In this document: positions 26,472 through 35,416 of the stretch, piece by piece
Numbering within the stretch: position 1 is the first letter of the stretch
Layout: each line of letters starts with the position of its first letter
From: Falsochrobactrum shanghaiense
GTDB lineage: Bacteria > Pseudomonadota > Alphaproteobacteria > Rhizobiales > Rhizobiaceae
NCBI RefSeq assembly: GCF_003149535.1
Contig: NZ_QGDB01000001.1
Location: forward strand, 558,001 to 622,000
Length of the DNA: 64,000 nucleotides
Reading direction: 5' to 3'
Notes under the pieces: model-generated
The model's database searches: none
Told to the model about the DNA's origin: nothing
Seen by the model: the letters and a program-made list of their open reading frames with translations, nothing else
Position numbers and translations under genes: made by a program

Positions 26472-27398
26472 ATGGGAACGAAATACATGGCTAAAATTAC
26501 AAATTTCCAAACCGACCTGTTGCGAACATTTGTATCGGTCGTCGATTTGGGTGCATATACCAAGGCAGGCAATGTCCTTGGCCGCACGCAACCGGCGATT
26601 TCATTACAAATAAAGCGCTTGGAAGAACTGGTTGGCGCGACCTTGATCACGCAGACGAGACGCACGCTTCAGCTCACCAGTGAAGGAGAAATGCTACTTA
26701 GCTATGCTCGGGAAATCCTGCGCCTCAATGATGAATTGGCCTCTTTTTTCAACAGATCAACAATATCCGGCGTTCTGCGTGTGGGCTTGCCAAATGATTA
26801 TGCCTTCGCTTTTTTGCAGAAAGGTATTGTCGATTATATGCTCCAGCATTCCGATGTATCTCTTGAAATCCATTGCGACTGGAGCGCGCGCATTCTCGAA
26901 CGTCTGCGGGCAGACGAACTCGATCTGGCGGTGGCCATGACCGATAAGGAGGCCACGCAATATATTTCGCGCACCTGGGTTGAACGGCCTGTGTGGGCGG
27001 CCAGCGAAAACATGCGCTTTGATCCCGAGAAAAGCGTTCCGCTGGCAGCGCACCCGGAAGGATGCGCCTATCGGGCACGGATGATCCAGTCCTTGGATGC
27101 TGCACATATACGCTGGCGCATCGCCTATACGGGGCCAGGTATCACCGGTCTCCAGAATGCGGTTGCCAATGGGCTGGGCGTGACCGCCTTGACGCGGCAT
27201 ACATTGCGGCCGGGAATGCGCATTCTCAGTGAAAAAGATGGTTTTCCGCCGATGTCGGAGATTCTTGTAGGGCTGTTCTACAAACACCCCCGGCTTTCGG
27301 ATGCGGGCATCCGTCTCGTCAACCACCTTATCTCCAAACTCGACGGCAGCGACCTGCCCAACGGGCAGATTCATCGCAACATGAAAATTGTTAGCTAG
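26472..27398 (+). CDS. LysR-family transcriptional regulator
   Basis: A 308-residue LTTR. The N-terminal helix-turn-helix spans FQTDLLRTFVSVVDLGAYTKAGNVLGRTQPAISLQIKRLEELVGATLI (about residues 12-60), and the effector domain begins near residue 95 with ISGVLRVGLPNDYAFAFL. It is convergent with the FbpABC-type operon, from whose last gene a repeat region separates it. Target genes are uncertain: module 2 is the natural candidate. ATG 26472 follows GGAAAAA; 26487 (MAKITNF) is equally possible. Confidence 0.88.
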   Translation: MGTKYMAKITNFQTDLLRTFVSVVDLGAYTKAGNVLGRTQPAISLQIKRLEELVGATLITQTRRTLQLTSEGEMLLSYAREILRLNDELASFFNRSTISGVLRVGLPNDYAFAFLQKGIVDYMLQHSDVSLEIHCDWSARILERLRADELDLAVAMTDKEATQYISRTWVERPVWAASENMRFDPEKSVPLAAHPEGCAYRARMIQSLDAAHIRWRIAYTGPGITGLQNAVANGLGVTALTRHTLRPGMRILSEKDGFPPMSEILVGLFYKHPRLSDAGIRLVNHLISKLDGSDLPNGQIHRNMKIVS

Positions 27399-27438
27399 CG
27401 AACTTTACGCAAGCTGACAGCTCTATGCGAAGCAGCGC

Positions 27439-27613
27439 AGGAAAAGAAATCAGTCCGGCGAACTGATTTCCCTGCGGAGGCGGTTCCCACTTTCAGGCGA
27501 TATTCTTTAGAGCGGTTCCGGTTAACATGGAATCATCGAAACCGCTCTAAATCATTGTTTTTACGCATTATCCGGACGCAAAACCGCTACGCACTTTTGC
27601 TGGAAATGCTCTA
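27439..27613. repeat. Bru-RS-type repeat cluster
   Basis: A complete element (27508-27613) with terminal inverted segment TAGAGCGGTTCC and internal TTTTTACGCATTATCCGGACGC, plus a fragment (27439-27495) carrying the GAAATCAGT...ACTGATTTC hairpin. Its last bases supply the TAG stop of the ABC ATPase gene at 27611. Confidence 0.8.
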
Positions 27614-28771
27614 GCTGGAAATGCGCTCATTCGGTCTGGAACCCGCCATTCGGCCGCGGCTCTGCTCCGGGGAGACGCGAAGCTCGGATTCGCCACAATA
27701 GGATATGATGGCGTCCGGATCGATCTGGAGCACGGAATAGCCCGCCGCGCATGGCTGATCGCCATAGGCTTCAATGACCGAATTCTGATACCGGAATTTA
27801 TACTCGTATCGAAAACCGACATAGCTTTCTTCAATAAGCTCCGCTTTCAGGTAATTAGAATTCGGATCACGGTCATTGTCTTTTGCTATACGCACCTTTT
27901 CCGGGCGGAATGCCAGCGTAACCACCGCGTCTGGTACGGCCCCCATGGTGTCCTTTACAAAAATCACCTCATCGGATTCATCCAAAGCAACGGAAAACAG
28001 CCCCTTGTTCACGGTTGTCACGACACCTTCAAGGAAATTCATGCGCCCGACAAAGCCTGCAACGTCTAATGTGGATGGGGTTTCGTAGACAGATTTAGGG
28101 CTTGCCAGCTGACCGATGCGCCCTTTCGACATAACCGCAACATTGTCACTCATGGCCAGCGCTTCATCCTGATCGTGGGTGACATAGATAGTGGTGATGC
28201 GCAACTCCTGCTGCACGCGCTTTACCCAGGCACGCGCCTGATGGCGCAGCCTCGCATCAAGATTGGAAAGCGGCTCGTCCAGCAGCAGGATGGTTGGGGA
28301 ATATACGAGCGCCCGGGCAAGTGCGACGCGCTGTTGCTGCCCGCCGGATAATTCATGAGGATACCTGTGACCGAAGGAAGCGAGATCCACCATGTCCAGT
28401 GCGTTGGCGATCATTCGTTTTTGTTCTGCCGCCGGCACTTTGCGCAAATTCAGCGGCAGAGCCAGATTCTTGTTGATGGTCATGTGGGGCCACAAGGCAT
28501 AGGATTGGAACACCATGCCCACATTGCGTTCCTCGCAAGGCGTATCGATGCCCGCTTTCTTGTCGAATATCGTGCGTGAGCCGATTTTGATCTCTCCCGC
28601 AGTGGGAGTATCGAGTCCTGCGATACAAGCAAGCGTCGTTGACTTGCCGCAGCCGCTGGGGCCCAGAAGGGTAAAAAACTCCCCGTCAGAAACCTTGAAG
28701 TCTATATCATCTACCGCATAGGTCCCATCTGGATAAACCCGGCTTAGGCCAGAGACAATGATGTCAGGCAT
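27611..28771 (-). CDS. ABC transporter ATP-binding protein, FbpC/PotA type
   Basis: A 386-residue ATPase with Walker [13 protein letters not shown] (about 35-46), [55 protein letters not shown] and THDQDEALAMSD, then a C-terminal TOBE domain. This form energises iron(III), 2-aminoethylphosphonate or related carboxylate importers with fused permeases. It overlaps the permease gene by eight bases. Its C-terminus ERISS and stop codon are formed by a Bru-RS-like sequence, suggesting the original 3' end was replaced. Confidence 0.88.
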   Translation of the reverse strand: MPDIIVSGLSRVYPDGTYAVDDIDFKVSDGEFFTLLGPSGCGKSTTLACIAGLDTPTAGEIKIGSRTIFDKKAGIDTPCEERNVGMVFQSYALWPHMTINKNLALPLNLRKVPAAEQKRMIANALDMVDLASFGHRYPHELSGGQQQRVALARALVYSPTILLLDEPLSNLDARLRHQARAWVKRVQQELRITTIYVTHDQDEALAMSDNVAVMSKGRIGQLASPKSVYETPSTLDVAGFVGRMNFLEGVVTTVNKGLFSVALDESDEVIFVKDTMGAVPDAVVTLAFRPEKVRIAKDNDRDPNSNYLKAELIEESYVGFRYEYKFRYQNSVIEAYGDQPCAAGYSVLQIDPDAIISYCGESELRVSPEQSRGRMAGSRPNERISS

Positions 28772-30530
28772 GACGAATCCTTCTAGTCAGTAAAGTTACC
28801 GCGCCAACAACGACGGTGCTGATTATTATCTGTACAACCGCGAGCGAACTTACAGGCCCCGTACTTCCCTGGGTCCATAGCGACAGCATGGCGCTTCCCA
28901 AGACCTGTGTGTCTGCGGAAACGAGGAAAATGGCCGTTGCGTATTCTTTCATCATAATAACGAAAACCAGAAGCACCGCCGAGATGAAAGCCGGAGTCAT
29001 TAGTTTGAAGAGCACCTCCCGGCACATCCTGACCCAATCGGCCCCCGAAACACGGGCAGCATGGTCGAGTTCTTCATGGAGTTTCATCAATGCCGATGCG
29101 AGCGAAGAATAGGCGACCGGCAGCGCGCGAATGCCAAATGCGATTATGAGCCCAAATACGCTGCCGACCAGAATGTCGCCGCCCCAATTGCGCGGAAGAC
29201 TGCTGAATGCCCAGAAAAGCCCGATGCTGAGCACTGTCCCCGGTACAGCCAGAGAGGACAAAACGAGATATTCCGTCAGCCGGTTGAATTTGAAATTCGA
29301 GCGTTTGGCAACCACCGCGGCAAGAATCGCAACGCAGCTGACAAGCACGCCCCCTATGGAAGAGACGATCAGGCTTGTAATGATCGGATCATAATAGGCC
29401 GGGACCGTGAACAGCAGCCTGTAATTATCCAGCGTCAGAACACTGAACGGGTTCATCAACGGGGTAAAAATCTGGGTGAATGAGCGGAAAACAAGTGCGC
29501 CCAGCGGAACCACGGTGGCAAGCAGCAGGTAGAGGGAGATAATGCCAAAGGCTACCCACCGAATGGAACCCAGAGGGAGTACATGCGGCCTTGGTACCTT
29601 ACCGCGAACGCTGATAAAGCGTCTTGATTGCTTCAATATCCGTCCCTGCAAGACAATAAGCCCCGCAAGAACGATGAGGACAAGGACCGACGCCGCAGCC
29701 AGCACACTATAGTCCGGATTGGCCGATGTCAGCCCGTACTGATAGAGGAAGCTTGAGAACATATTGATGCCGTTGGGCATGCCAAGCAGCAATGGGACAC
29801 TGAGGGCTTCGAGACTCATGCTGAATATCAGCAAACCACTATATACCACCGGCGGGCGCAGCATGGGGACGACAATCAGCCGTAAAATCTGAAGCGGCGA
29901 CGCGCCGACGGACTGGCCTGCCGCCTCCAAAGAAGTATCGGCCTGCCGAAGACTGTTGGCGCAATAAACATAGGCGATGGGAGCCAGACCCGTCGCTTCC
30001 ACCAGCGCCATCCCCGGAATGCTGTAGAGGTTCCACGGAACGAACCCCACCAGATCCCTCATATATTTGCTGGCAAAGCCGGCAGGGGAATAAATGAGGA
30101 TCCAGCCAAACGAAAGAACGAGGGCGGAAATAAAAAAGGGCCACTGCATGAAAAAATCAAGCAGACGCCGACATGGCACGTTGGTTTTGACGACCAGTAC
30201 AGCCATTGGGATTGCAATCATCAGCGCGAAGATCGTGCTCAATACAGCAAACAGCACCGTATTGAATATAACTTCGCCGAAGCCTGCTTCCGTGAACAGC
30301 CTGATATAGGCATCCAAAGTGAAAAGCTTGTTGCTTTCATATAGCGGACGGTCTGAAAACGACTGGAACACGATAGGAATAGCGGGAGCCAGAACAAGCA
30401 AGGCCACCAGAAGGAATGTTCCGTATACCACCACTGTACTACGCGTCATGCCGAATATTCGAGTGCGTATTGGGATGGTGCCATGGGGAGGATTGGTTTT
30501 GGAGGAAGGAAGCGAAGCAGCGTCCGACAT
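28764..30530 (-). CDS. ABC transporter permease with two fused transport domains (FbpB type)
   Basis: A 588-residue permease with about twelve membrane helices: two BPD_transp_1 domains joined in one chain. The first EAA loop is DTSLEAAGQSVGASPLQILRLIVVPML (about 215-240) and the second LHEELDHAARVSGADWVRMCREVLFKLM (about 500-530). Fusion of both halves is typical of FbpB and PhnU-like systems. ATG 30530 sits after AAGG; the ATG at 30536 is too close to it. Between binding-protein and ATPase genes on the same strand. Confidence 0.88.
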   Translation of the reverse strand: MSDAASLPSSKTNPPHGTIPIRTRIFGMTRSTVVVYGTFLLVALLVLAPAIPIVFQSFSDRPLYESNKLFTLDAYIRLFTEAGFGEVIFNTVLFAVLSTIFALMIAIPMAVLVVKTNVPCRRLLDFFMQWPFFISALVLSFGWILIYSPAGFASKYMRDLVGFVPWNLYSIPGMALVEATGLAPIAYVYCANSLRQADTSLEAAGQSVGASPLQILRLIVVPMLRPPVVYSGLLIFSMSLEALSVPLLLGMPNGINMFSSFLYQYGLTSANPDYSVLAAASVLVLIVLAGLIVLQGRILKQSRRFISVRGKVPRPHVLPLGSIRWVAFGIISLYLLLATVVPLGALVFRSFTQIFTPLMNPFSVLTLDNYRLLFTVPAYYDPIITSLIVSSIGGVLVSCVAILAAVVAKRSNFKFNRLTEYLVLSSLAVPGTVLSIGLFWAFSSLPRNWGGDILVGSVFGLIIAFGIRALPVAYSSLASALMKLHEELDHAARVSGADWVRMCREVLFKLMTPAFISAVLLVFVIMMKEYATAIFLVSADTQVLGSAMLSLWTQGSTGPVSSLAVVQIIISTVVVGAVTLLTRRIRHA

Positions 30531-30572
30531 GAGCATCCTTTACTGATTTTCATCAGAGAGAATTAGAAACAA

Positions 30573-30607
30573 GCGGGAAGCAGGCCGAATGCCTGATTTC
30601 CTCCCGC
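30573..30607 (-). terminator. hairpin after the FbpA-type binding-protein gene
   Basis: Two nested inverted repeats, outer GCGGGA/TCCCGC and inner CAGGC/GCCTG, lie between the binding-protein stop and the permease start. Probably an intercistronic mRNA-processing or attenuation hairpin. Confidence 0.55.
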
Positions 30608-30645
30608 CAGATCGATGAGATTCAAAGCTGGGCGCCAGCCGGCAG

Positions 30646-31770
30646 CTATTTGGCAGCGGTGGCCTTCCAGCGTTCGGTAAATGCGCTTACCTGGTCTGCC
30701 GGAAGCTCGCTGAACGGGACAATTGCAACGGCATCGGCCGGAATAGCGCTCGTCGCTTCTTCAAAGGAATAAAGTCCGTCTACTTTTTCCAATCCATTAC
30801 GGATGGCTGGCCGACCCCCTTTCAGGATCGCCTGCTGACCTTCATGGGACAGCATGAAGTCCAGAAATAACTTTGCCGTGTTGGGCCGTGGCGAGTTTGC
30901 GGCAATCGACACCGCTCCGCCCAGAAAAGGTGTCCCATCCTTGGCAATCACCGCTGCCAGCAGACCCCCGCTTTGGGCAACTGCGGGAAGCATGGTCGAA
31001 TCCGACATGAAAACCGCTGCCGCATATTCACCGGTTTGCAGTTTCGTCAGCAAGGAGCCTGAGGAACCCTCCGGCTTGGAATGCGGAAGGATGGTCTCGA
31101 ATTGCTCCCATAATTCCGGCTTATGGTTCAGCAAGGTATAATATGCGGTCAGGGCGAAGGATGAAGAAATATTGCGGACCCCGACCATCAAGCCGCTGTC
31201 GCCAAATTCCTTGATCTGATCTGCTATATCTTTAATCGACCCAACCGGCTTGGGAAGGATTTTGGTGTTATATCCGATTACCAGAGCACTTACGGCATAT
31301 TGATAGCCGTTAGGATAAGGCTGTATTAAATCAGATGGATATTGAGATGCTTCTGGCGATGTGTAGGGCAGGACCAATTCCTGCTCGTCTCTGAGCTTTG
31401 CACCGATATTAGGCTGAATCTCGACAATATCACCGCTGGGGGTTCCACGGGAGGATTCCATGCGCAGGCGCTGGTAGACTTCTTCGCCTTCTATGTCGAG
31501 GTTCTTGATGTTCTTAACAAAAGGGTACTTATCTTGAAATGCTTTGAAAACCGGGTTCCATGCCTCTTGAGTGTAAGAGCTATATATTACCAGACTTCCA
31601 TCTTCTTTTTGGGCGGCGTCAATCAGGCTCTGGTAATCTGAAGGGTAATATGAAGGCAACTCGATGTTCGTTTCAGCGGCATGCGCCCAGCCCCCGATAA
31701 AGAACATCATTGACCCGGTCAGCGCCAAGACCGATCGGTGGGTCGCTTGCAGCAGCGGTCCATATTTCAT
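30646..31770 (-). CDS. ABC transporter substrate-binding protein, FbpA / extracellular family 1 type
   Basis: A 374-residue periplasmic protein. The signal peptide runs to about GGWAHA-AE. The mature start SLIDAAQKEDGSLVIYSSYTQEAWNPVFKAFQDKYPFV is the FbpA/AfuA pattern, and KLQTGEYAAAVFMSDSTML and PRPNTAKLFLDFMLSHEGQQA are typical later segments. The tyrosine pair that binds ferric iron in FbpA is not obvious, so an organic ligand is likely. ATG 31770 has GGGAGG about ten bases upstream. First gene of the operon. Confidence 0.86.
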   Translation of the reverse strand: MKYGPLLQATHRSVLALTGSMMFFIGGWAHAAETNIELPSYYPSDYQSLIDAAQKEDGSLVIYSSYTQEAWNPVFKAFQDKYPFVKNIKNLDIEGEEVYQRLRMESSRGTPSGDIVEIQPNIGAKLRDEQELVLPYTSPEASQYPSDLIQPYPNGYQYAVSALVIGYNTKILPKPVGSIKDIADQIKEFGDSGLMVGVRNISSSFALTAYYTLLNHKPELWEQFETILPHSKPEGSSGSLLTKLQTGEYAAAVFMSDSTMLPAVAQSGGLLAAVIAKDGTPFLGGAVSIAANSPRPNTAKLFLDFMLSHEGQQAILKGGRPAIRNGLEKVDGLYSFEEATSAIPADAVAIVPFSELPADQVSAFTERWKATAAK

Positions 31771-32181
31771 TTCCAGTAATCCTCCCAAAAGCTAAGTTCC
31801 CAATGTTAATTAGCATCTGTGAATTCATAAACTGAATTAATATTATTAATCGTCTTATAAGCATGCGCCTGTGTGGTGTGATTTTTTGAAACTCCGAAGG
31901 CATGGGATAATGCATCCCCCGCTTATGGAGACATAATTTGTATTTATTTCCCCTATGCCATCTGGTGTGCCACGTTGAGCCGTAAAAGAATATCCTTTGG
32001 TCGACACGTCGGCAGCCATATTGCATGACGCCTTTATTGCTGTGACCTTTGCTTATCTTCGTGACGTGGCCCTTCTGCGACTGGAAAGCAGACATCGGAT
32101 GGCGGTCCGCTGCCCTCCGATGGGCAAGTGCGCGCTTTCCCGGCGCATTCAAGGCATTCTTCTTGAAAATGGAGTTGCAAT
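31771..32181. other. divergent intergenic region, FbpA-type gene / HpcH aldolase 1
   Basis: About 411 bp containing both promoters. The half near the binding-protein gene is AT-rich and includes GTCTTATAAG (about 31850), which resembles part of the module 1 operator. No gene supported. Confidence 0.4.
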
Positions 32182-32973
32182 ATGTGGTCGGAAAACAAGG
32201 TCCGTAAAAAGCTGGCAGCAGGCCAGATTCCGTTTGGGATGGAAATAATGCTCGGAAGCCCGCGCATTATCGAAATGATCGGTTGGGCGGGTTTTGATTA
32301 TGTTCAACTCGATCAGGAACATGCTCCCTTTGGTTTTGAATCCATCGAGGACATGATCAGGGCGGCGGATGCATCGGGCCTGAGTTCATTTGTCAGGGTT
32401 GCCCAGAATAACCCCAAGGACATCAGCCGGGTGTTGGAAGCTGGCGCGCACGGGGTCATCGTTCCGCAGGTTACCGACGCGGCAGATGTGCAAAAAGCAA
32501 TTGATTCAATGTATTATGCTCCAAGGGGCAACAGAGGCATGTGTCCCGTTACAAGGGCCGCGCGTTACGATGATGCTGTCTGGCCTCAATATCTCGCCTG
32601 GGTCGAGAAAGAGGTGATGTTCGTTCCTCTGATCGAGAATGCCGCGGCACTGGAAAATATCGACGCAATTTGTGCCTTGCCCGAGGTCTCTGTCATCGGC
32701 TTCGGGGCAGGCGATCTGGGGCAAAGCCTCGGCGTCGGGGCCGTAGGCCTTGCCTCGCCGGTTGTGCAGGAAGCCTTCAGGACGGTTCTGGAAGCAACGC
32801 GACGGCATAAGGTGGTTCTCAAGGGAATGCCCGTTATCGAGGCCTCGCCCGCCGATGGCATCAAGAAACTGCTCGATATGGGCGTCGGCATGGTCATGTA
32901 CGATGCGGACGCACTGATGTTCTCGCGCGAATGCAGAAAGATCATGGAGGGCTATAGAAGTTTGGCGGGCTGA
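32182..32973 (+). CDS. HpcH/HpaI-family aldolase (copy 1)
   Basis: A 263-residue class II metal-dependent pyruvate aldolase. The catalytic His is in FDYVQLDQEHAPFGFES (about residues 38-54), the Arg in SSFVRVAQNN, the metal ligands Glu in MFVPLIENAAALENID and Asp in GFGAGDLGQSLG. It would cleave a 4-hydroxy-2-oxoacid into pyruvate (or oxaloacetate-type product) and an aldehyde. ATG 32182 follows GGAG. Heads a plus-strand set with a lyase and a second aldolase, divergent from the FbpABC-type importer. Confidence 0.9.
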   Translation: MWSENKVRKKLAAGQIPFGMEIMLGSPRIIEMIGWAGFDYVQLDQEHAPFGFESIEDMIRAADASGLSSFVRVAQNNPKDISRVLEAGAHGVIVPQVTDAADVQKAIDSMYYAPRGNRGMCPVTRAARYDDAVWPQYLAWVEKEVMFVPLIENAAALENIDAICALPEVSVIGFGAGDLGQSLGVGAVGLASPVVQEAFRTVLEATRRHKVVLKGMPVIEASPADGIKKLLDMGVGMVMYDADALMFSRECRKIMEGYRSLAG

Positions 32974-33091
32974 CAAAAGCAGCCATAGCCGATTATCCGG
33001 TCATATTTGCAGAGACAGCCAGTCGCGGGGAACAATCTGCCGTGCCGGAGCCATTCGTTGACGCGTCGCCTATAAGGAAACTGAAAGAACC

Positions 33092-33970
33092 ATGACAAAC
33101 GCACGTAAACTCCGAAATGTATTCGAGCAGCAGAAAATTGTGGTGATCCCGGGCGCATATGATGTGCTGTCGTCACTGCTCATACAAAAGACCGGATTTC
33201 CGGTGGCCTATCTGGGAGGTTTCTCGATTTCGGCCAGCATGGCCGGGTACCCCGACTGGGGGCTGACCACCATGTCCGAAATGCTCTCCGTTGCGATAAA
33301 TGCAGTCAACGTCCTCGATGTCCCGGTCCTGTGCGATATTGATCAGGGATTTGGCGCCCTCACCAATTTTGTGCGAACGATCCATGCCTATGAAAATGCC
33401 GGTGTCGCCGCCGTGCATTTCGAAGACCAGCCTTTCCCTAAAAAATGCTCTCAGCAGTCCAATCGCTCGGTTATTCCGCTCAGCGATGCCGTGACCAAGG
33501 TCAAGGCTGCCGTCGAGACGCGGAGCGACCCCGATTTCATGCTGATCGCCCGAACCGATTCCAAGGGAACGGAGGGCATAGACGGGCTCAAGCGGCGAAT
33601 GGAAGCCTATCTGAACGCGGGCGCGGATTATTGCATATTCTGCGAGCAGGAAACGGAAGAAGAGCTGCGTGAAGTCGGCGAGGAATTTCCTGGTCGTGTA
33701 ATCGCATTTGTCGGCGACAATGCGTCCAATCCGGCCTGCTGCCTGCCCGTCACTGCCTATGAGGAAATGGGCTATAAGAGCCTCGTTTACTGTGCGCTGG
33801 GCTTATGCTCCGCCATGAAGCAGATGCAGCAAAACTATGAATCCCTGCATAATCTGCAGCACATATCGTCCGAATATCTGGCGGCAAACATGGCAACCCT
33901 TGGAGAGGTCCAGGGGCTGGCTAAAATTTCCCAGTGGCAGGACCTGCGGGACCGATACGACATGCTGTAA
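33092..33970 (+). CDS. isocitrate lyase / PEP mutase superfamily lyase with variant active-site loop
   Basis: A 292-residue (beta/alpha)8 protein. The metal-site aspartates are in VLCDIDQGFG (normally DxDTGYG), a lower-loop VAYLGGFSISASMAGYPDWGLTT segment binds the substrate carboxylate, and the catalytic gate reads KKCSQ where most lyases have KKCGH. The general base Cys is kept but Gly-His is replaced. Family members cleave 2-methylisocitrate, 2,3-dimethylmalate or oxaloacetate, or rearrange C-P bonds. Between two HpcH aldolase genes. The reaction is unassigned. Confidence 0.85.
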   Translation: MTNARKLRNVFEQQKIVVIPGAYDVLSSLLIQKTGFPVAYLGGFSISASMAGYPDWGLTTMSEMLSVAINAVNVLDVPVLCDIDQGFGALTNFVRTIHAYENAGVAAVHFEDQPFPKKCSQQSNRSVIPLSDAVTKVKAAVETRSDPDFMLIARTDSKGTEGIDGLKRRMEAYLNAGADYCIFCEQETEEELREVGEEFPGRVIAFVGDNASNPACCLPVTAYEEMGYKSLVYCALGLCSAMKQMQQNYESLHNLQHISSEYLAANMATLGEVQGLAKISQWQDLRDRYDML

Positions 33971-34344
33971 TAAAATCGACTTGAGAGGCCGGCCTGCCGA
34001 CCGCGTTCGAATAATGCCTGCACCAGTGGAAACCAATCGCGTTTAGAGCATTTCCAGCAAAAGTGTGAAACGCCTCCGCAGGGAAATCAGTTCACTGGAC
34101 TGATTTCTTTTCCTGCTCCGATGCGTCCGGATAATGCGTAAAAACAAATAGATAGAGCGGTTCCAACGATTCCGTTTAAACAGGAACCGCTCTAGCCGGC
34201 CGTCGCCGGGCGCGAAATGAGGACATATGGGCAAAATTCAGACCCAGGATTCAGGCCCAAAATTTAGCCATGGATAAGCGGCAGGGCACGGACAGGTCTT
34301 TTCGGGAACAATCAAATTCAACAGAAAATATGGAGGATAGAAGA
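33971..34344. other. intergenic region between the variant lyase and HpcH aldolase 2
   Basis: About 374 bp, of which the repeat at 34044-34194 fills the middle. The remainder (34195-34344) includes an untranslated or leader stretch with GGAGG at 34331-34337, ahead of the aldolase start. Confidence 0.4.
34044..34194. repeat. full-length Bru-RS-type palindromic repeat
   Basis: About 151 bp, from TAGAGCATTTCCAGCAAAAG to a perfect 12-bp terminal stem TAGAGCGGTTCC / GGAACCGCTCTA (34153-34164 and 34183-34194), with an internal GAAATCAGT/ACTGATTTC stem. This is the longest copy in the window. Confidence 0.85.
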
Positions 34345-35157
34345 TTGAAACTTACTGACAAGATTAAGCAGAACAAGAAGATGATCGGGCTGGAGCTTTA
34401 CTCGGGATCTCCGCACAATGTCGAAATCATCGGTGAATGCGGGTTTGATTTCACCATGCTGGACACGGAACATACGGAATATGATACCGGCCATATCGCG
34501 CATTTGATCAGGGCCGCGGATTCCTTTGGATTGTCTCCGGTGGTCCGCGTCAAGGAACTCAATGAAGTCCTGATCATGAAAACGCTGGATCGCGGCGCTC
34601 AGGGCGTGATTGTGCCGCGCGTAAACTCAGTGGAACAAGCGCGCCGTGCGGCATCTGCGGCAGCCTTTCCGCCGGTCGGGGTGCGCGGGATGTGCCCGGA
34701 TGTAAGAGCGGCGCGCTATCGTGACGATATTTGGCTGGAATATGCCCGCAATCCTTACGATCACGTCGCGATCATCCCGTTGATCGAGGACTATATCGCC
34801 GTGGACAATGTCGACGCCATCATGAAAGTCGACGGCATCAATGCGGTTCTGTTCGGCCCCGGCGATTATGCCGTTTCGATTGGCGCGGTCGAAGAAGGCT
34901 TTTCGCCGGAGATCATGAGCAAGACCCGCGACGCCCTTCGCAGGGTCTGTGACGCTGGCGCCAGGAATAATGTTTATGTCTTCGCGATCCCGCTCGAACT
35001 CAGGGATCCGAGCAAGACCATCAACGAAATGTTTGATGACGGCGTTTCCGGCGTTCTGTTCGGCACGGATACGATGCATTTCCAGATGGCTGCAAATCGG
35101 ATCAAGCACTCCTTCAACGGTGTTTTAAATCCGGCCGGCCTCAAAGCCGTTCAGTAA
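34345..35157 (+). CDS. HpcH/HpaI-family aldolase (copy 2)
   Basis: A 270-residue class II aldolase, a divergent relative of copy 1. The catalytic His is in FDFTMLDTEHTEYDTGH, the Arg in SPVVRVKELNE, the metal ligands Glu in AIIPLIEDYIAVDNVD and Asp in VLFGPGDYAVSIG. A TTG start at 34345 is favoured: GGAGG is about eight bases ahead and MKLTDKIKQNKKMIGLELYSGSPHN is the family N-terminus. In-frame ATGs at 34270 and 34330 have no ribosome site. Follows the variant lyase. Confidence 0.87.
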   Translation: MKLTDKIKQNKKMIGLELYSGSPHNVEIIGECGFDFTMLDTEHTEYDTGHIAHLIRAADSFGLSPVVRVKELNEVLIMKTLDRGAQGVIVPRVNSVEQARRAASAAAFPPVGVRGMCPDVRAARYRDDIWLEYARNPYDHVAIIPLIEDYIAVDNVDAIMKVDGINAVLFGPGDYAVSIGAVEEGFSPEIMSKTRDALRRVCDAGARNNVYVFAIPLELRDPSKTINEMFDDGVSGVLFGTDTMHFQMAANRIKHSFNGVLNPAGLKAVQ

Positions 35158-35171
35158 CGAGCAAAACAGCA

Positions 35172-35200
35172 AGGGCGGCTCACACAATATGCGCCGCCCT
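35172..35200 (+). terminator. inverted repeat after HpcH aldolase 2
   Basis: Arms AGGGCGGC / GCCGCCCT around 13 bases, 15 bases after the stop. No T-run, so a weak terminator candidate. Confidence 0.4.
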
Positions 35201-35232
35201 GACCACGAAATAAGCCGCCCCCATAAATAGGC

Positions 35233-35272
35233 AAAGTATAAATATTGTCTGTGCAGGCAATATTTATACTTT
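35233..35272. promoter_or_regulatory. long AT-rich palindrome before the amino-acid ABC genes
   Basis: Perfect 15-bp arms AAAGTATAAATATTG / CAATATTTATACTTT around ten bases, in the 259-bp AT-rich gap upstream of the permease gene. Could be a dimer operator, a cruciform-forming site or an RNA stem. Confidence 0.55.
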
Positions 35273-35416
35273 TATATTGATATAACAAAGCCTATCTATG
35301 TGATATATATTAAACATAAGTATATTTAATGTAAATATTTCTATAGAAAATTTGTATATTTGACAATTGATATGTAAAATTTCCGTTCAACATTATTGAT
35401 CTGAGGAGCGGACTCG

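Noticed and set aside
31845..31860. GTCTTATAAG near the FbpA-type promoter as a fourth copy of the module 1 operator
   Set aside because: Only about eight bases match and the outer arms are missing, so it is not better than chance.
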